Below are positions 10,249 through 18,504 of a stretch of 64,000 nt of DNA, one piece after another; position 1 is the stretch's first letter; each line of letters starts with the position of its first letter. Source of the DNA: Variovorax guangxiensis (GTDB taxonomy: Bacteria; Pseudomonadota; Gammaproteobacteria; Burkholderiales; Burkholderiaceae_C); contig NZ_RXFT01000004.1 of NCBI RefSeq assembly GCF_003952165.1, positions 62,001 to 126,000 on the forward strand. Direction: 5' to 3'. The notes beneath the pieces are model-generated. The model made no database searches. It had not been told where the DNA came from and saw only the letters and a list, made by a program, of their open reading frames with translations. Both the position numbers and the translations under genes were made by a program.

Positions 10249-10782
10249 ATGAGGGCGCTGACAGCCTTGCCTTTGGCCGCAGCACTTTGGGGTTGCGCCT
10301 CTCCTGCAGCTCGGGTTCCCGTCGAAACGGTTCGCTCCAACTACCAAAATCAGTTGGTCAAGCCTGGAGAGCCGTTCGCCACGCTGAGCGGCTACCCGTA
10401 TAGCCACTACATGGATACGGCGTGGGCCGCCTACGTTCCTTCTCGCGTTGATGGCATTGCTACTGGCATCAGACAGTTTGGAGGCGCGAGCGTTGGCCTC
10501 TATAGCCCGCAGGTTGCCCTTCTCAGACTCAAGATCCCACCGGGACGGCACAACGTTATGGTTTCTGGTGGGAAGCTCACGGGAGAGCAGACTTTGCTCA
10601 AGAACATTGAGTTCAAAGCCGGGGCGAACTACGTGATCACTGAAAAAACAAACGAAAAAGGAAAAAGATTCGTGCTGATATCGGCTTACCGTGCGGACAC
10701 GCGGTTCTCCATCGATGAGAAGGAGCACTACCTGATCGATTCAGCGGCGCTCGCCGTGGCCCCCTTGGGGAGTACGGAATGA
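10249..10782 (+). CDS. Small lipoprotein of unknown function
   Basis: This encodes 177 residues. I chose the ATG at 10249 because it directly precedes a short signal peptide with lipobox LWGC (Cys18), the sensible start for a lipoprotein. The GTG at 10180 would add a basic leader not seen in such proteins. The mature part contains PGRHNVMVSGGKLTG and FKAGANYVITEK, a beta-rich pattern resembling small periplasmic proteins annotated as DUF-type lipoproteins, but I cannot name the family. It follows the transporter gene by 92 bases and overlaps the next lipoprotein gene by ATGA. It therefore belongs to the same lipoprotein group at the end of the inhibition locus. Confidence 0.75.
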   Translation: MRALTALPLAAALWGCASPAARVPVETVRSNYQNQLVKPGEPFATLSGYPYSHYMDTAWAAYVPSRVDGIATGIRQFGGASVGLYSPQVALLRLKIPPGRHNVMVSGGKLTGEQTLLKNIEFKAGANYVITEKTNEKGKRFVLISAYRADTRFSIDEKEHYLIDSAALAVAPLGSTE

Positions 10783-11222
10783 AGCGGTTCTTCCTTCTGC
10801 TGCTGGCCGTCGTGCTTGTCGGGTGCACCGCAATGCCGTTGTACAGAAGTGTCGACGAGCTCAAGGCGCGCGCCGAGCACCGCGTGACTCTCAAGACGGA
10901 TCGCGATTTCGTGTTGGTGTACCGCGACGTCGGGCGTCAAGCCCGTAGAGCATCCGAAACGGTCAACAAAATGCATACCGGCGCTGCAAGTCTTGATATG
11001 CGAGAAACATCGGAGCTTGATCGTGCCGGAGGTCGAGGCACCGTGACGATGCTGCAAGGATATACAACGCGCATCGCCCACTATGAGATCACCAAGCTGC
11101 CATCGGGCGGCACCGAGGTGAACGCATGGTGGTCCCGTTTCAGCCCTATCTCCATTGAATTCTTGAAATCTGCCATGGAAGGAAAAACACCGCCAGGCGG
11201 CACATCAGAGCAGTCCGAGTAG
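10779..11222 (+). CDS. Small lipoprotein of unknown function
   Basis: This 147-residue predicted lipoprotein has a lysine/arginine start, a Leu/Val-rich hydrophobic core and lipobox LVGC (Cys16). The mature region has DFVLVYRDVGRQARR near residues 46-60 and ends in a hydrophilic Gly/Ser/Glu tail, with no domain I can name. The start codon overlaps the previous stop (ATGA), so the two lipoproteins are probably co-translated. The tight pairing next to a two-partner secretion system suggests a shared envelope role. No direct functional evidence is visible. Confidence 0.72.
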   Translation: MKRFFLLLLAVVLVGCTAMPLYRSVDELKARAEHRVTLKTDRDFVLVYRDVGRQARRASETVNKMHTGAASLDMRETSELDRAGGRGTVTMLQGYTTRIAHYEITKLPSGGTEVNAWWSRFSPISIEFLKSAMEGKTPPGGTSEQSE

Positions 11223-11281
11223 GACGCGGAACCACTCTCGCTTCCGTCAACGGTGGCCGAATCTCTTTCCGCAGATCAAGA

Positions 11282-11872
11282 ATGAAAGTCAAACTGAGAG
11301 CACATTGGTTCTCCATCCCGCTTCTCGCCGCTGCGGTGTTGCTGAGTGGATGCCAATTGGCGGGCTACCGCACCCCGGCTGAAGACGAGCCTCACGCTGA
11401 GCTCAGGATCGAAACAAGGGATCGCGTTCGCATTCTCTTGCTCGACGAGAAAGGGTGTATGACTCGCTCCCAGGAACTGGCAGACGGGCCATCGCTTCTA
11501 GGCACGGTGCCGTCGCGCGCCGATTCGTCAGCGGTGCATTTCCTGCGCGCGGATCAGGAGGCCATCATGGAATACGCGTCGGCGTCAGTTGGCAAGTTTT
11601 GTCGAATCCTTTTTGCGTTTCAACCGGAGAACGGCGCGAGGTATCGCTTGTCAGGCAACCGCTTCATCGATCCCAAGGGCGACACCTTCTTTGGCAAAGA
11701 AGTCTCGGCAGAGAAATGCGGTGTGTTCATGACGAAGGAGAACGCTGACGGATCGCAGATCCCGGTGCCGCTGCAGGGGCGATCTGCAGACCTTGTATCC
11801 CCCCTGTGCACCAGATTCATCACGCCTGAGGAGGTGCGTAGAAAGTATCCCCCGGCAGTTCCTCGGTTCTGA
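11282..11872 (+). CDS. Small lipoprotein of unknown function
   Basis: This encodes 196 residues with a typical lipoprotein signal and lipobox LSGC (Cys24). The mature part has several cysteines (KGCMTRS, KFCRILFAF, EKCGVFM, SPLCTRF) that could form disulfides, and no recognised domain. It is the fourth lipoprotein gene in the 4-kb stretch around the transporter gene and the last intact gene before the transporter-gene remnant. The four lipoproteins are not obvious sequence copies of one another. The function is unknown, and envelope localisation is the only supported statement. Confidence 0.72.
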   Translation: MKVKLRAHWFSIPLLAAAVLLSGCQLAGYRTPAEDEPHAELRIETRDRVRILLLDEKGCMTRSQELADGPSLLGTVPSRADSSAVHFLRADQEAIMEYASASVGKFCRILFAFQPENGARYRLSGNRFIDPKGDTFFGKEVSAEKCGVFMTKENADGSQIPVPLQGRSADLVSPLCTRFITPEEVRRKYPPAVPRF

Positions 11873-11946
11873 CTGGCTCCTATTCGCTCAACACGACTGG
11901 CCGGTTCTTTGGAGACCTACGGCCGTGTCCGAGAACATAAGTGCGT

Positions 11947-12066
11947 GCGGCCAGTGAAGCAAGCTGAGCTACGACTTCTTCGTCGGCGCGCCGATCAGCA
12001 AGCCGGAGGGCTATCGCATCGCGAAGGTCACGCTGAGATTCAATCTCAAAGCAAGCTTCCGACCAG
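11947..12066 (+). pseudogene. Decayed duplicate of the 3' end of the BcpB transporter gene
   Basis: These 120 bases align without gaps to 10041-10160, the last codons of the transporter gene plus its stop, with nine differences by hand count (about 92% identity). In the copy a TGG (Trp) codon has become TGA near the left edge and the original TGA stop has become CGA. It is therefore not a functional C-terminus. Nothing upstream of the aligned block resembles the rest of the transporter gene. It is best read as the scar of a duplicated or replaced inhibition locus. Confidence 0.85.
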
Positions 12067-13710
12067 CTATCGGGAAAACGACTCCACCGCGACGGGGATC
12101 ACCGGCGCCTGCCATTGGTAGCTTCCCCCCAGCACATCTCGCTCAGCCCTCTGCCCGTCCCACCGGACCCCAAGCAGATTCATCAAGCTCCACCCCGCCC
12201 AATCAGCCCGAAAGGGCTGCTGCGCAGCCTCCGCCGACAACACCGGCGACTGACTATTGCGCCACACGACGGCCGGAATGCGGTAGCCCGAAGCAGTCGA
12301 TGGACTGTGTCCCGCACGGTCGCTCACATGCCCCACCTCCTGCCCGTGGTCCGACAGATACATCCACGCGCGGTATTCGCCCTGCTTGCCCGGGGCGCGC
12401 GTCTGCTGCAGCAACTCCGACACCACGAAATCGTGATACAGCAGCGCTGCGTCGTATTCCTGCCGGAAGCGCCGCACCCAGGCCGAGCGGCCGTCCTTCA
12501 CCAAACCGCTCTCCACCGCATCGACGTTGTCGTTGAAGGGATTGGCGTTGGCGGGAAAGCGCAGGCTGTAGTGCGGGTGCGCGCCCATCAGGTGCACGAC
12601 GATGAGCTTGCGGTCGGTACTTGTGTCGGCCAGGGCTTCCTGCACGCAGTCGAGGATCTCGCCGTCGAGCGAGGCGCTCGCGCGGCCGGGGGTGCGGTTG
12701 ACCATATCGACGACGTCGGCAAGGCGAGCGTGCTGCTGTTCGATGGCGAGGTCGTCGTGGTTGCTGATCCACCAGACCTTGTAGCCGGCGGCGCGCGCGA
12801 GTGCGAGCACGTGCGGCGGGCTCTCGGCCTCGGGCAGGCCGAAGTGGAACATGTTGCGCAGCGCTGGCAGGGTGCTGGCGTCCACCGACCACGCGTTCTT
12901 CAGCACCGCCATCTGGTCGCCGGTCTGCGCCTTGTGCGCGAGCAGGCGCGGCGTGGTGGGGCGGCCGTAGCCGTAGAGGGCCATGTTGTCGCGGTTGATG
13001 CTGTCGGTGATGACCAGCACCACGGTGGAGGGGCCGGACTGCGCGATGACGGGCGCGATGGCCTTGGCCTGCGCCATCAGGCGGTCGCGCTGCTTCTGCT
13101 GGCCGGCCCATGCGGAGCGCAGCGTGTGGAGGGAGTCGATCCACTGCGTCCAGAAGATCGCCGGATGCAGCCTGCGCCAAGGCTTGCTGGCGTAGGCCAC
13201 GCACGAGAGCAAAAGCAGCAGCGCGATCAGCGCCACCATCCATCGCGAAGGCCGGGCTGAGACAGTCGTGCTCGCGACGGCGCCGCGCCGCGCGAACATG
13301 CCCACGAGCACACCCGCCACGACCAGCACCGCGCCCCACACGGCGGCGGAGCGCCAGTGCATCCACAGGTATTCGGTGCCTTCGCGTGCATTGGTGTTGG
13401 CCGCGGCGCCCAGCACCATCGCGCCGTCTGGCGCGGCCTGGTAGGTGTCGAGCAGATAGGCGCGCACCGCACCGTCGATCGCGAAGCCCATCGCCCAGAG
13501 CCACACCAGCAGCGTGCGAACGCGCCGTATGCGTGCACTGCGCAGCGGCCACGCGAGCCACAGCACCATCGGCAATGCGAGCACGGCGAGCTGCGCGATG
13601 CGGCGGCCGTCATGGCCGAGTGCGATGAGGGCAAGCAATGTCGCGCCGACCACGCCGCAGGCGAGCAGCGCGTTGCGCGACGGAGAAGCTTGTTGGGGCA
13701 GGGTGGTCAA
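12067..13710 (-). CDS. Sulfatase-fold phosphoethanolamine-transferase-like inner-membrane protein
   Basis: About 547 residues. Five hydrophobic segments occupy roughly the first 190 residues, followed by a periplasmic alkaline-phosphatase-fold domain, the layout of EptA/EptC lipid modifying enzymes. Motifs include VITDSINRDNMALYGYGRPTTP (in pieces: DSINRDN, LYGYGRPTTP), DASTLPALRNMF around the expected nucleophile Thr/Ser, HLMGAHPHY and LSDHGQEVGH with metal-binding Asp-His. The family's metal-binding Glu in GE[ST] is Asp here (TDS). The start is uncertain: the frame stays open far upstream into the opposite-strand SH3 gene. The TTG at 13710 gives a short leader before the first membrane segment and avoids the overlap. 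The substrate, a lipid A, glycan or other envelope acceptor, is not evident. Confidence 0.72.
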   Translation of the reverse strand: MTTLPQQASPSRNALLACGVVGATLLALIALGHDGRRIAQLAVLALPMVLWLAWPLRSARIRRVRTLLVWLWAMGFAIDGAVRAYLLDTYQAAPDGAMVLGAAANTNAREGTEYLWMHWRSAAVWGAVLVVAGVLVGMFARRGAVASTTVSARPSRWMVALIALLLLLSCVAYASKPWRRLHPAIFWTQWIDSLHTLRSAWAGQQKQRDRLMAQAKAIAPVIAQSGPSTVVLVITDSINRDNMALYGYGRPTTPRLLAHKAQTGDQMAVLKNAWSVDASTLPALRNMFHFGLPEAESPPHVLALARAAGYKVWWISNHDDLAIEQQHARLADVVDMVNRTPGRASASLDGEILDCVQEALADTSTDRKLIVVHLMGAHPHYSLRFPANANPFNDNVDAVESGLVKDGRSAWVRRFRQEYDAALLYHDFVVSELLQQTRAPGKQGEYRAWMYLSDHGQEVGHVSDRAGHSPSTASGYRIPAVVWRNSQSPVLSAEAAQQPFRADWAGWSLMNLLGVRWDGQRAERDVLGGSYQWQAPVIPVAVESFSR

Positions 13711-13909
13711 GCAGGCGGCGCGGCGAGGCGAGTCGGGAAGGGCGGGCGCATTCTGCCCCTGGGCTTGCGCGGCAGCCTCCAGTGCCCCGATGCCGGCGAG
13801 GCCCTTTGGCCGGAAGGTGCACTCAGGGATATCCCCGCGGAACTTATCGGGCCTCTGGTGCCCAGACGGGCTTTTCACTGTTCTGCATACAGAAAGGAAC
13901 CTCCGCTCC

Positions 13910-14371
13910 ATGCTCAGATTCAGCCGGCTCTCCGCGCTCCTGCTTGCTTTTGCTCTTTCGTGGGTGGCACTGCCTTCCGCGACCGCCGCGCAGACCCAGA
14001 TGGTCAGTGCCGCCGTCAAGACGCTGAACATGCGCACCGGCCCTGGCCAGCGCTACGAGTCGCACTGGACGGTGACCAGGGGCTATCCGTTCCGCGTGAT
14101 CGGCAGGAAGGGCGACTGGCTCAGGGTGAGCGACTTCGAGGGTGACAAGGCCTGGGTCTTCCGCCCGATGACCAACAAGACGCCGCACCATGTGGTGAAG
14201 GCCCAATCGGCCAACCTCCGCCGCGCGCCCGGCGTGCGCAGCCCGGTGGTGAAGAGGGCGGGCTATGGCGACGTGCTGCGCACCATCGAGCGGCGCGGCG
14301 ACTGGCTCAAGGTGCGGCACGAAGGCGGCGCCACCGGCTGGGTGCAGCGGCGCCTCGTCTGGGGCTGGTAG
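13910..14371 (+). CDS. Secreted protein with two bacterial SH3 domains
   Basis: This 153-residue protein has a signal peptide (basic start, Leu/Ala-rich core, cleavage near ATA-AQ). Two SH3b modules follow, at about 30-90 (LNMRTGPGQRYESHW, GDWLRVSDFEGDKAWVF) and 92-150 (ANLRRAPGVRSPVV, GDWLKVRHEGGATGWV). The internal repeat is visible by eye. Such modules usually bind cell-wall peptides in the periplasm, and proteins of this size are common stand-alone genes in Burkholderiales. The ATG at 13910 directly precedes the signal peptide. It diverges from the transferase-like gene and converges on glpK, so it is probably transcribed alone. Confidence 0.85.
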   Translation: MLRFSRLSALLLAFALSWVALPSATAAQTQMVSAAVKTLNMRTGPGQRYESHWTVTRGYPFRVIGRKGDWLRVSDFEGDKAWVFRPMTNKTPHHVVKAQSANLRRAPGVRSPVVKRAGYGDVLRTIERRGDWLKVRHEGGATGWVQRRLVWGW

Positions 14372-14386
14372 GCCGCAGGCCGCGGA

Positions 14387-15886
14387 TCAGGTCGCCGTGG
14401 CCTGGCGCACGGCGCGCTCCCAGCGCGCCATCGATTCCTCGGCCTGTGCGCGGCCCATGGTCGGCATGAAGCGCCGTTCGATCTTCCACAGCTTCGACAG
14501 CTGCCGCGCGTCGGTGTAGACGCCGGTCGAAAGGCCAGCAAGGTACGCGGCGCCCAGCGCGGTGGTCTCGATGACCTCGGGCCGCACCACTGGAATGCCC
14601 AGCAGGTCGGCCTGGAACTGCATCAGCAGGTCGTTCACGCTGGCGCCGCCGTCCACGCGCAGCTCGGCCACGGGCTTGCCGCCGGCGGCCACCGCGTCGC
14701 GGCTCATGGCCTGCAGCAGCGCGGCACTCTGGTAGGCGATGCTCTCCAGCGCGGCGCGCGCGATGTGCGCCACGGTGGTTCCGCGCGTGAGGCCGGTGAT
14801 CGTGCCGCGCGCGTCGGCGTCCCAGTAGGGGGCGCCGAGGCCGGTGAAGGCCGGCACCATCATCACGCCGCCCGCGTCGGGCACGCTCTCGGCGAGCGAC
14901 TGCACCTCGGCGCTGCCCTTGATGGCCTTGAGGCCGTCGCGCAGCCACTGCACAACGGCGCCGCCGACGAACACGCTGCCTTCCATGGCGTACTGCGGCT
15001 TCGCATCGGTCTGCGCGGCGCTGGTCACCAGCAGCCCGTTGTGCGAAGGCTGGAACTCGCCGCCCGTGTGCATCAGCAGGAAGCAGCCGGTGCCATAGGT
15101 GTTCTTGGCCATGCCGGCTTCGAAGCAGGCCTGGCCGAAGAGGGCGCTTTGCTGGTCGCCGGCCACGCCGCCGATGGGCAGCGTGTGGCCCAGCAGCGCG
15201 GCGTCGGTGTCCGCGAAGTGCGAGCTGGAGGGCTGCACCTTGGGCATCAGCGAGGCGGGAATGTCGAGCGCCTTCAGCAGGTCGGCGTCCCATTCGTTGC
15301 GGTGCACATTGAAGAGCATGGTGCGCGAGGCGTTGCTCACGTCGGTCACGTGCACCTTGCCACCGGTGAGCTGCCACATGAGCCAGCTGTCGACGGTGCC
15401 GAAGGCGAGCTCGCCGCGCGCGGCCTGCTCGCGCGCGCCGGGCACGTTGTCGAGCAGCCAGCGCAGCTTGGTGCCGGAGAAATACGCGTCGATCACCAGG
15501 CCTGTCTTCTCGCGGATGGTGTCGGTCATGCCTTCGTCGCGCAACTGCGCGCACAGCGGTTCGGCGCGCCGGTCCTGCCAGACGATGGCGTGGTGCACCG
15601 GTTGGCCCGTGGCGCGGTTCCACAGCACGGTGGTCTCGCGCTGGTTGGTGATGCCGATGGCGTGGATGTCGGTGGGCTTGAGCTTGGCCTTGACGAGAAC
15701 TTCGCGCGCGGTGGCGAGCTGGCTGCGCCAGATTTCCATCGGGTCGTGCTCGACCCAGCCCGGCTGCGGGTAGATCTGCGTCAGCTCCTTCTGCGCGATG
15801 GCGACGATGTGGCCCTCGCGGTCGAAAACGATGCTGCGCGAGCTGGAAGTGCCCTGGTCCAGGGCGAGCAGGTAGGTGGTCGTCAT
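14387..15886 (-). CDS. glpK: Glycerol kinase
   Basis: This 499-residue protein has the usual length and motifs of FGGY-family glycerol kinase. These are [15 protein letters not shown] at the N-terminus for phosphate binding, ITNQRETT and WQDRR for glycerol binding, [13 protein letters not shown] in the middle, and [16 protein letters not shown] in the ATPase domain. It converts glycerol and ATP to sn-glycerol 3-phosphate in the cytoplasm. It follows glpR by 25 bases on the same strand and is divergent from glpD and the glycerol importer. It therefore provides the substrate for GlpD. Expression is presumably controlled by GlpR through the shared intergenic region. Confidence 0.97.
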   Translation of the reverse strand: MTTTYLLALDQGTSSSRSIVFDREGHIVAIAQKELTQIYPQPGWVEHDPMEIWRSQLATAREVLVKAKLKPTDIHAIGITNQRETTVLWNRATGQPVHHAIVWQDRRAEPLCAQLRDEGMTDTIREKTGLVIDAYFSGTKLRWLLDNVPGAREQAARGELAFGTVDSWLMWQLTGGKVHVTDVSNASRTMLFNVHRNEWDADLLKALDIPASLMPKVQPSSSHFADTDAALLGHTLPIGGVAGDQQSALFGQACFEAGMAKNTYGTGCFLLMHTGGEFQPSHNGLLVTSAAQTDAKPQYAMEGSVFVGGAVVQWLRDGLKAIKGSAEVQSLAESVPDAGGVMMVPAFTGLGAPYWDADARGTITGLTRGTTVAHIARAALESIAYQSAALLQAMSRDAVAAGGKPVAELRVDGGASVNDLLMQFQADLLGIPVVRPEVIETTALGAAYLAGLSTGVYTDARQLSKLWKIERRFMPTMGRAQAEESMARWERAVRQATAT

Positions 15887-15911
15887 TCGTTCTTGTTCCT
15901 TCTGTTCGTCT

Positions 15912-16682
15912 TCAGCTCTCGCGTGCGATCTCCAGGCGCACCTGGGCGGCGTTCAGCAGATCGCTGAAGGGCGCGGGCGGCTCGGCGTCGGTGAAGAGCC
16001 GGTCGATCTGCGAGAGCGTGCCCAGCTGGATCATCGCGGGTCGGTTGAACTTGCTCGCGTCGGCGGCCAGCCATACCTCGCGCGCCTGCGCGATGATGGT
16101 CTGTGCCACCTTCACCTCTCGCAGGTCGAAGTCGCGCAGCGAGCCGTCGGCCTCGATGCTCGACACGCCGATGAGCGCGATGTCGACCTTGAACTGGCGG
16201 ATGAAATCGATGGTGGCCTCGCCCACGATGGCGCGGTCGCGCGGGCGCACCGAGCCGCCCGCCACGATCACCTCGCACGAGGCGTTGCCGCTGAGGATGG
16301 TGGCCACGTTCAGGTTGTTGGTGATCACGCGCAGGCCCGTGTGGCGCAGCAGCGCCTTGGCGATGGCCTCGGTGGTGGTGCCGATGTTCAGGATCAGCGA
16401 ACAGTCGTTGGGCACCAGCTGCGCCACGCGGCGGGCGATGCGCGCCTTGCCTTCGGCGTGCAGCGTTTCGCGCTGCTGGTAACCGATGTTCTCCGTGGTC
16501 GAACTGGGCACGCGCACGCCGCCGTGGAACCGGGTGAGAAGCCCCTCGTCGGCCAGCCGCTGCACGTCGCGCCGCACGGTCTGCAGGGTCACGCCGAGCA
16601 TGTCGGCCAGTTGCTCGACGGTGACGGAACCGCGCGCGCGCACGGTGTCCAGGAGGTTGATCTGACGGGGATTGGAGTTCAC
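15912..16682 (-). CDS. glpR: DeoR-family glycerol-3-phosphate regulon repressor
   Basis: This 256-residue protein has an N-terminal winged helix of DeoR type ([25 protein letters not shown], given here in pieces: [19 protein letters not shown]). The C-terminal DeoRC sensor domain carries the [10 protein letters not shown] phosphate-binding loop and TNNLNVA. Together with the glpK and glpD neighbours this identifies GlpR, which represses glp genes until glycerol 3-phosphate is present. It is the first gene of a glpR-glpK unit, and its start faces glpD across a 122-bp gap containing a likely operator, so it probably represses itself as well as glpD. Confidence 0.93.
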   Translation of the reverse strand: MNSNPRQINLLDTVRARGSVTVEQLADMLGVTLQTVRRDVQRLADEGLLTRFHGGVRVPSSTTENIGYQQRETLHAEGKARIARRVAQLVPNDCSLILNIGTTTEAIAKALLRHTGLRVITNNLNVATILSGNASCEVIVAGGSVRPRDRAIVGEATIDFIRQFKVDIALIGVSSIEADGSLRDFDLREVKVAQTIIAQAREVWLAADASKFNRPAMIQLGTLSQIDRLFTDAEPPAPFSDLLNAAQVRLEIARES

Positions 16683-16735
16683 GGAGGCGTCGTGGAATGC
16701 GGGAAGACTGAGGCCAAGAGTACTCGGCGCGTCAC

Positions 16736-16759
16736 TTTAAAGCGAACAAAAACGAATCC
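16736..16759. promoter_or_regulatory. Candidate GlpR operator between glpR and glpD
   Basis: The site reads GCGAACAAAAACGAA with two CGAA elements exactly ten bases apart (16743 and 16753). On the other strand it contains TGTTCG, the half-site seen in E. coli GlpR operators. It sits in the divergent glpR/glpD gap about 46 bases upstream of the glpD start. A further AT-rich ACTCGGAGGAAAATCG block closer to glpD could be a weaker second copy overlapping the ribosome binding site. Assignment rests on position and this half-site only. Confidence 0.55.
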
Positions 16760-16804
16760 AACTAAGGGAAAACTCGGAGGAAAATCGCGCCAAAAGGAAT
16801 CCAA

Positions 16805-18469
16805 ATGAAAAAACTCGAAAATACAATGGCCGCCGTCAGTGACGAAAGTCACGCTTCAACGGACCCATCTTCTGTGAGCGCTATTCCTTCCGCTTCGCCC
16901 GCGCCGGCCACCGACTGCGACGTGCTGATCGTCGGCGGCGGCATCAACGGCTGCGGCATCGCGCGCGACCTCGCGGGCCGCGGCTGGCGCGTGGTGCTGT
17001 GCGAAAAGGACGATCTCGCCTCGCACACCTCGTCTTCCTCCACCAAGCTGATCCACGGCGGCCTGCGCTACCTCGAGTACTACGAGTTCTCGCTGGTGCG
17101 CAAGGCGCTGCAGGAGCGGGAGGTGCTGCTCAAGAGCGCGCCGCACATCATGTGGCCGCTGCGCTTCGTGATGCCGCACGACCCGTCGATGCGACCGGCG
17201 TGGATGATCCGCATCGGCCTGTTCATGTACGACCACCTCGCCCGCCGCGAGGTGCTGCCGGGTTCGCGCAGCGTCGACCTCCGCGCGCACGCGGCCGGCA
17301 AGCCGCTGAAGGCGCAGTACAAGCGCGGCTTCATCTATTCCGACGGCTGGGTCGACGATGCGCGCCTCGTGGTGCTCAACGCCCTCGACGCCAAGGCGCG
17401 TGGCGCCGAGATCCTGACCCGCACCCGCTGCGTGAATGCCCAGCGCGACGCCGGCGGCTGGACCGCCACCCTGCTGGGCACCGACGGCGCCAAGCGCACG
17501 CTGCGTGCCCGCGCGGTGGTCAACGCCGCGGGGCCGTGGGCCGAATCCTTCCTGCGCGGCGTGGCCCAGTCGGCCAAGGGCGAGGCGCTCGCCACCAAGA
17601 GCCTGCGCCTCGTGAAGGGCAGCCACATCGTGGTGCCGCGCCTCTTCGAGCACGACCACGCCTACATCTTCCAGAACCCCGACAAGCGGATCATCTTCGC
17701 CATTCCCTACCAGGACGAGTTCACGCTGATCGGCACCACCGACATCGAGCTCACCGGCGACGACCCCGGCGCCGCGCGCATCGCGCAGGAGGAGGTCGAA
17801 TACCTCTGCACCCAGGCCAGCCGCTACTTCGAGAAGCCCATCGCGCCTTCGGACGTGGTGTGGACCTACTCGGGCGTGCGCCCGCTGCTGGACGACGACT
17901 CGGGCGACCCATCGGCCGTCACGCGCGACTACATGCTGGAGTCGAACACCACGGCCGCGCCGCTGCTGTCGGTGTGGGGCGGCAAGATCACCACCTTCCG
18001 CAAGCTGGCCGAGGACGCCGCCGACGAGGTCGGCCGGATGCTGGGCCAGTCCGCCCAGCAGCGCCCGGCCTGGACCGACGGCGCCTTCCTCGCGGGCGGC
18101 GACCTGTCGTCCTGGATCGGCGCCGCCAGGCGGCCCGACGACGACTTCGAGCGCTTCGTCGAAGCCGTGCAGGCCCGTCATCCGTGGCTCGGCAGCCACC
18201 TGGCCCGCCGCCTCGCGCGTGCCTACGGCGCGCGCATCGCCGATCTGCTGGGCGATGCCAAGGCCATGGCTGACCTGGGCTGCGAAGTCGCACCCGGCCT
18301 GCACGAGCGCGAGCTGCGCTTCCTGCAGGACAACGAATGGGCCGTGAGTGCCGAAGACGTGCTCTGGCGCCGCTCCAAGCTGGGGCTGCACTACACGCCC
18401 GAGCAGCGCGAACAGGTCGCGCGCTGGCTGCGGCAACAGCCGCAACAAGCCCGCGCCGGCAGCAACTAG
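16805..18469 (+). CDS. glpD: Aerobic glycerol-3-phosphate dehydrogenase
   Basis: This 554-residue FAD protein oxidises sn-glycerol 3-phosphate to dihydroxyacetone phosphate at the inner membrane, passing electrons to quinone. The dinucleotide motif VLIVGGGINGCGIARDLA starts near residue 40. It is followed by SSSSTKLIHGGLRYLEYYEF, typical of GlpD, in which the loop LIHGGLRYLE is highly conserved. The IGTTDIE motif and a C-terminal helical domain are also present. The first ~35 residues (Ser/Ala/Pro-rich) extend beyond E. coli GlpD, so a later start is possible. It is the first gene of the operon with the glycerol importer, 35 bases before glpS. Confidence 0.96.
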   Translation: MKKLENTMAAVSDESHASTDPSSVSAIPSASPAPATDCDVLIVGGGINGCGIARDLAGRGWRVVLCEKDDLASHTSSSSTKLIHGGLRYLEYYEFSLVRKALQEREVLLKSAPHIMWPLRFVMPHDPSMRPAWMIRIGLFMYDHLARREVLPGSRSVDLRAHAAGKPLKAQYKRGFIYSDGWVDDARLVVLNALDAKARGAEILTRTRCVNAQRDAGGWTATLLGTDGAKRTLRARAVVNAAGPWAESFLRGVAQSAKGEALATKSLRLVKGSHIVVPRLFEHDHAYIFQNPDKRIIFAIPYQDEFTLIGTTDIELTGDDPGAARIAQEEVEYLCTQASRYFEKPIAPSDVVWTYSGVRPLLDDDSGDPSAVTRDYMLESNTTAAPLLSVWGGKITTFRKLAEDAADEVGRMLGQSAQQRPAWTDGAFLAGGDLSSWIGAARRPDDDFERFVEAVQARHPWLGSHLARRLARAYGARIADLLGDAKAMADLGCEVAPGLHERELRFLQDNEWAVSAEDVLWRRSKLGLHYTPEQREQVARWLRQQPQQARAGSN

Positions 18470-18504
18470 GCCGGACACAAGGGAAGAGAAGAGGAAGAGC
18501 GCCA

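Noticed and set aside
11909..12121. Small 70-codon frame over the transporter-gene remnant
   Set aside because: It is an accidental frame across a decayed duplicate; it does not keep the transporter frame and has no ribosome site.
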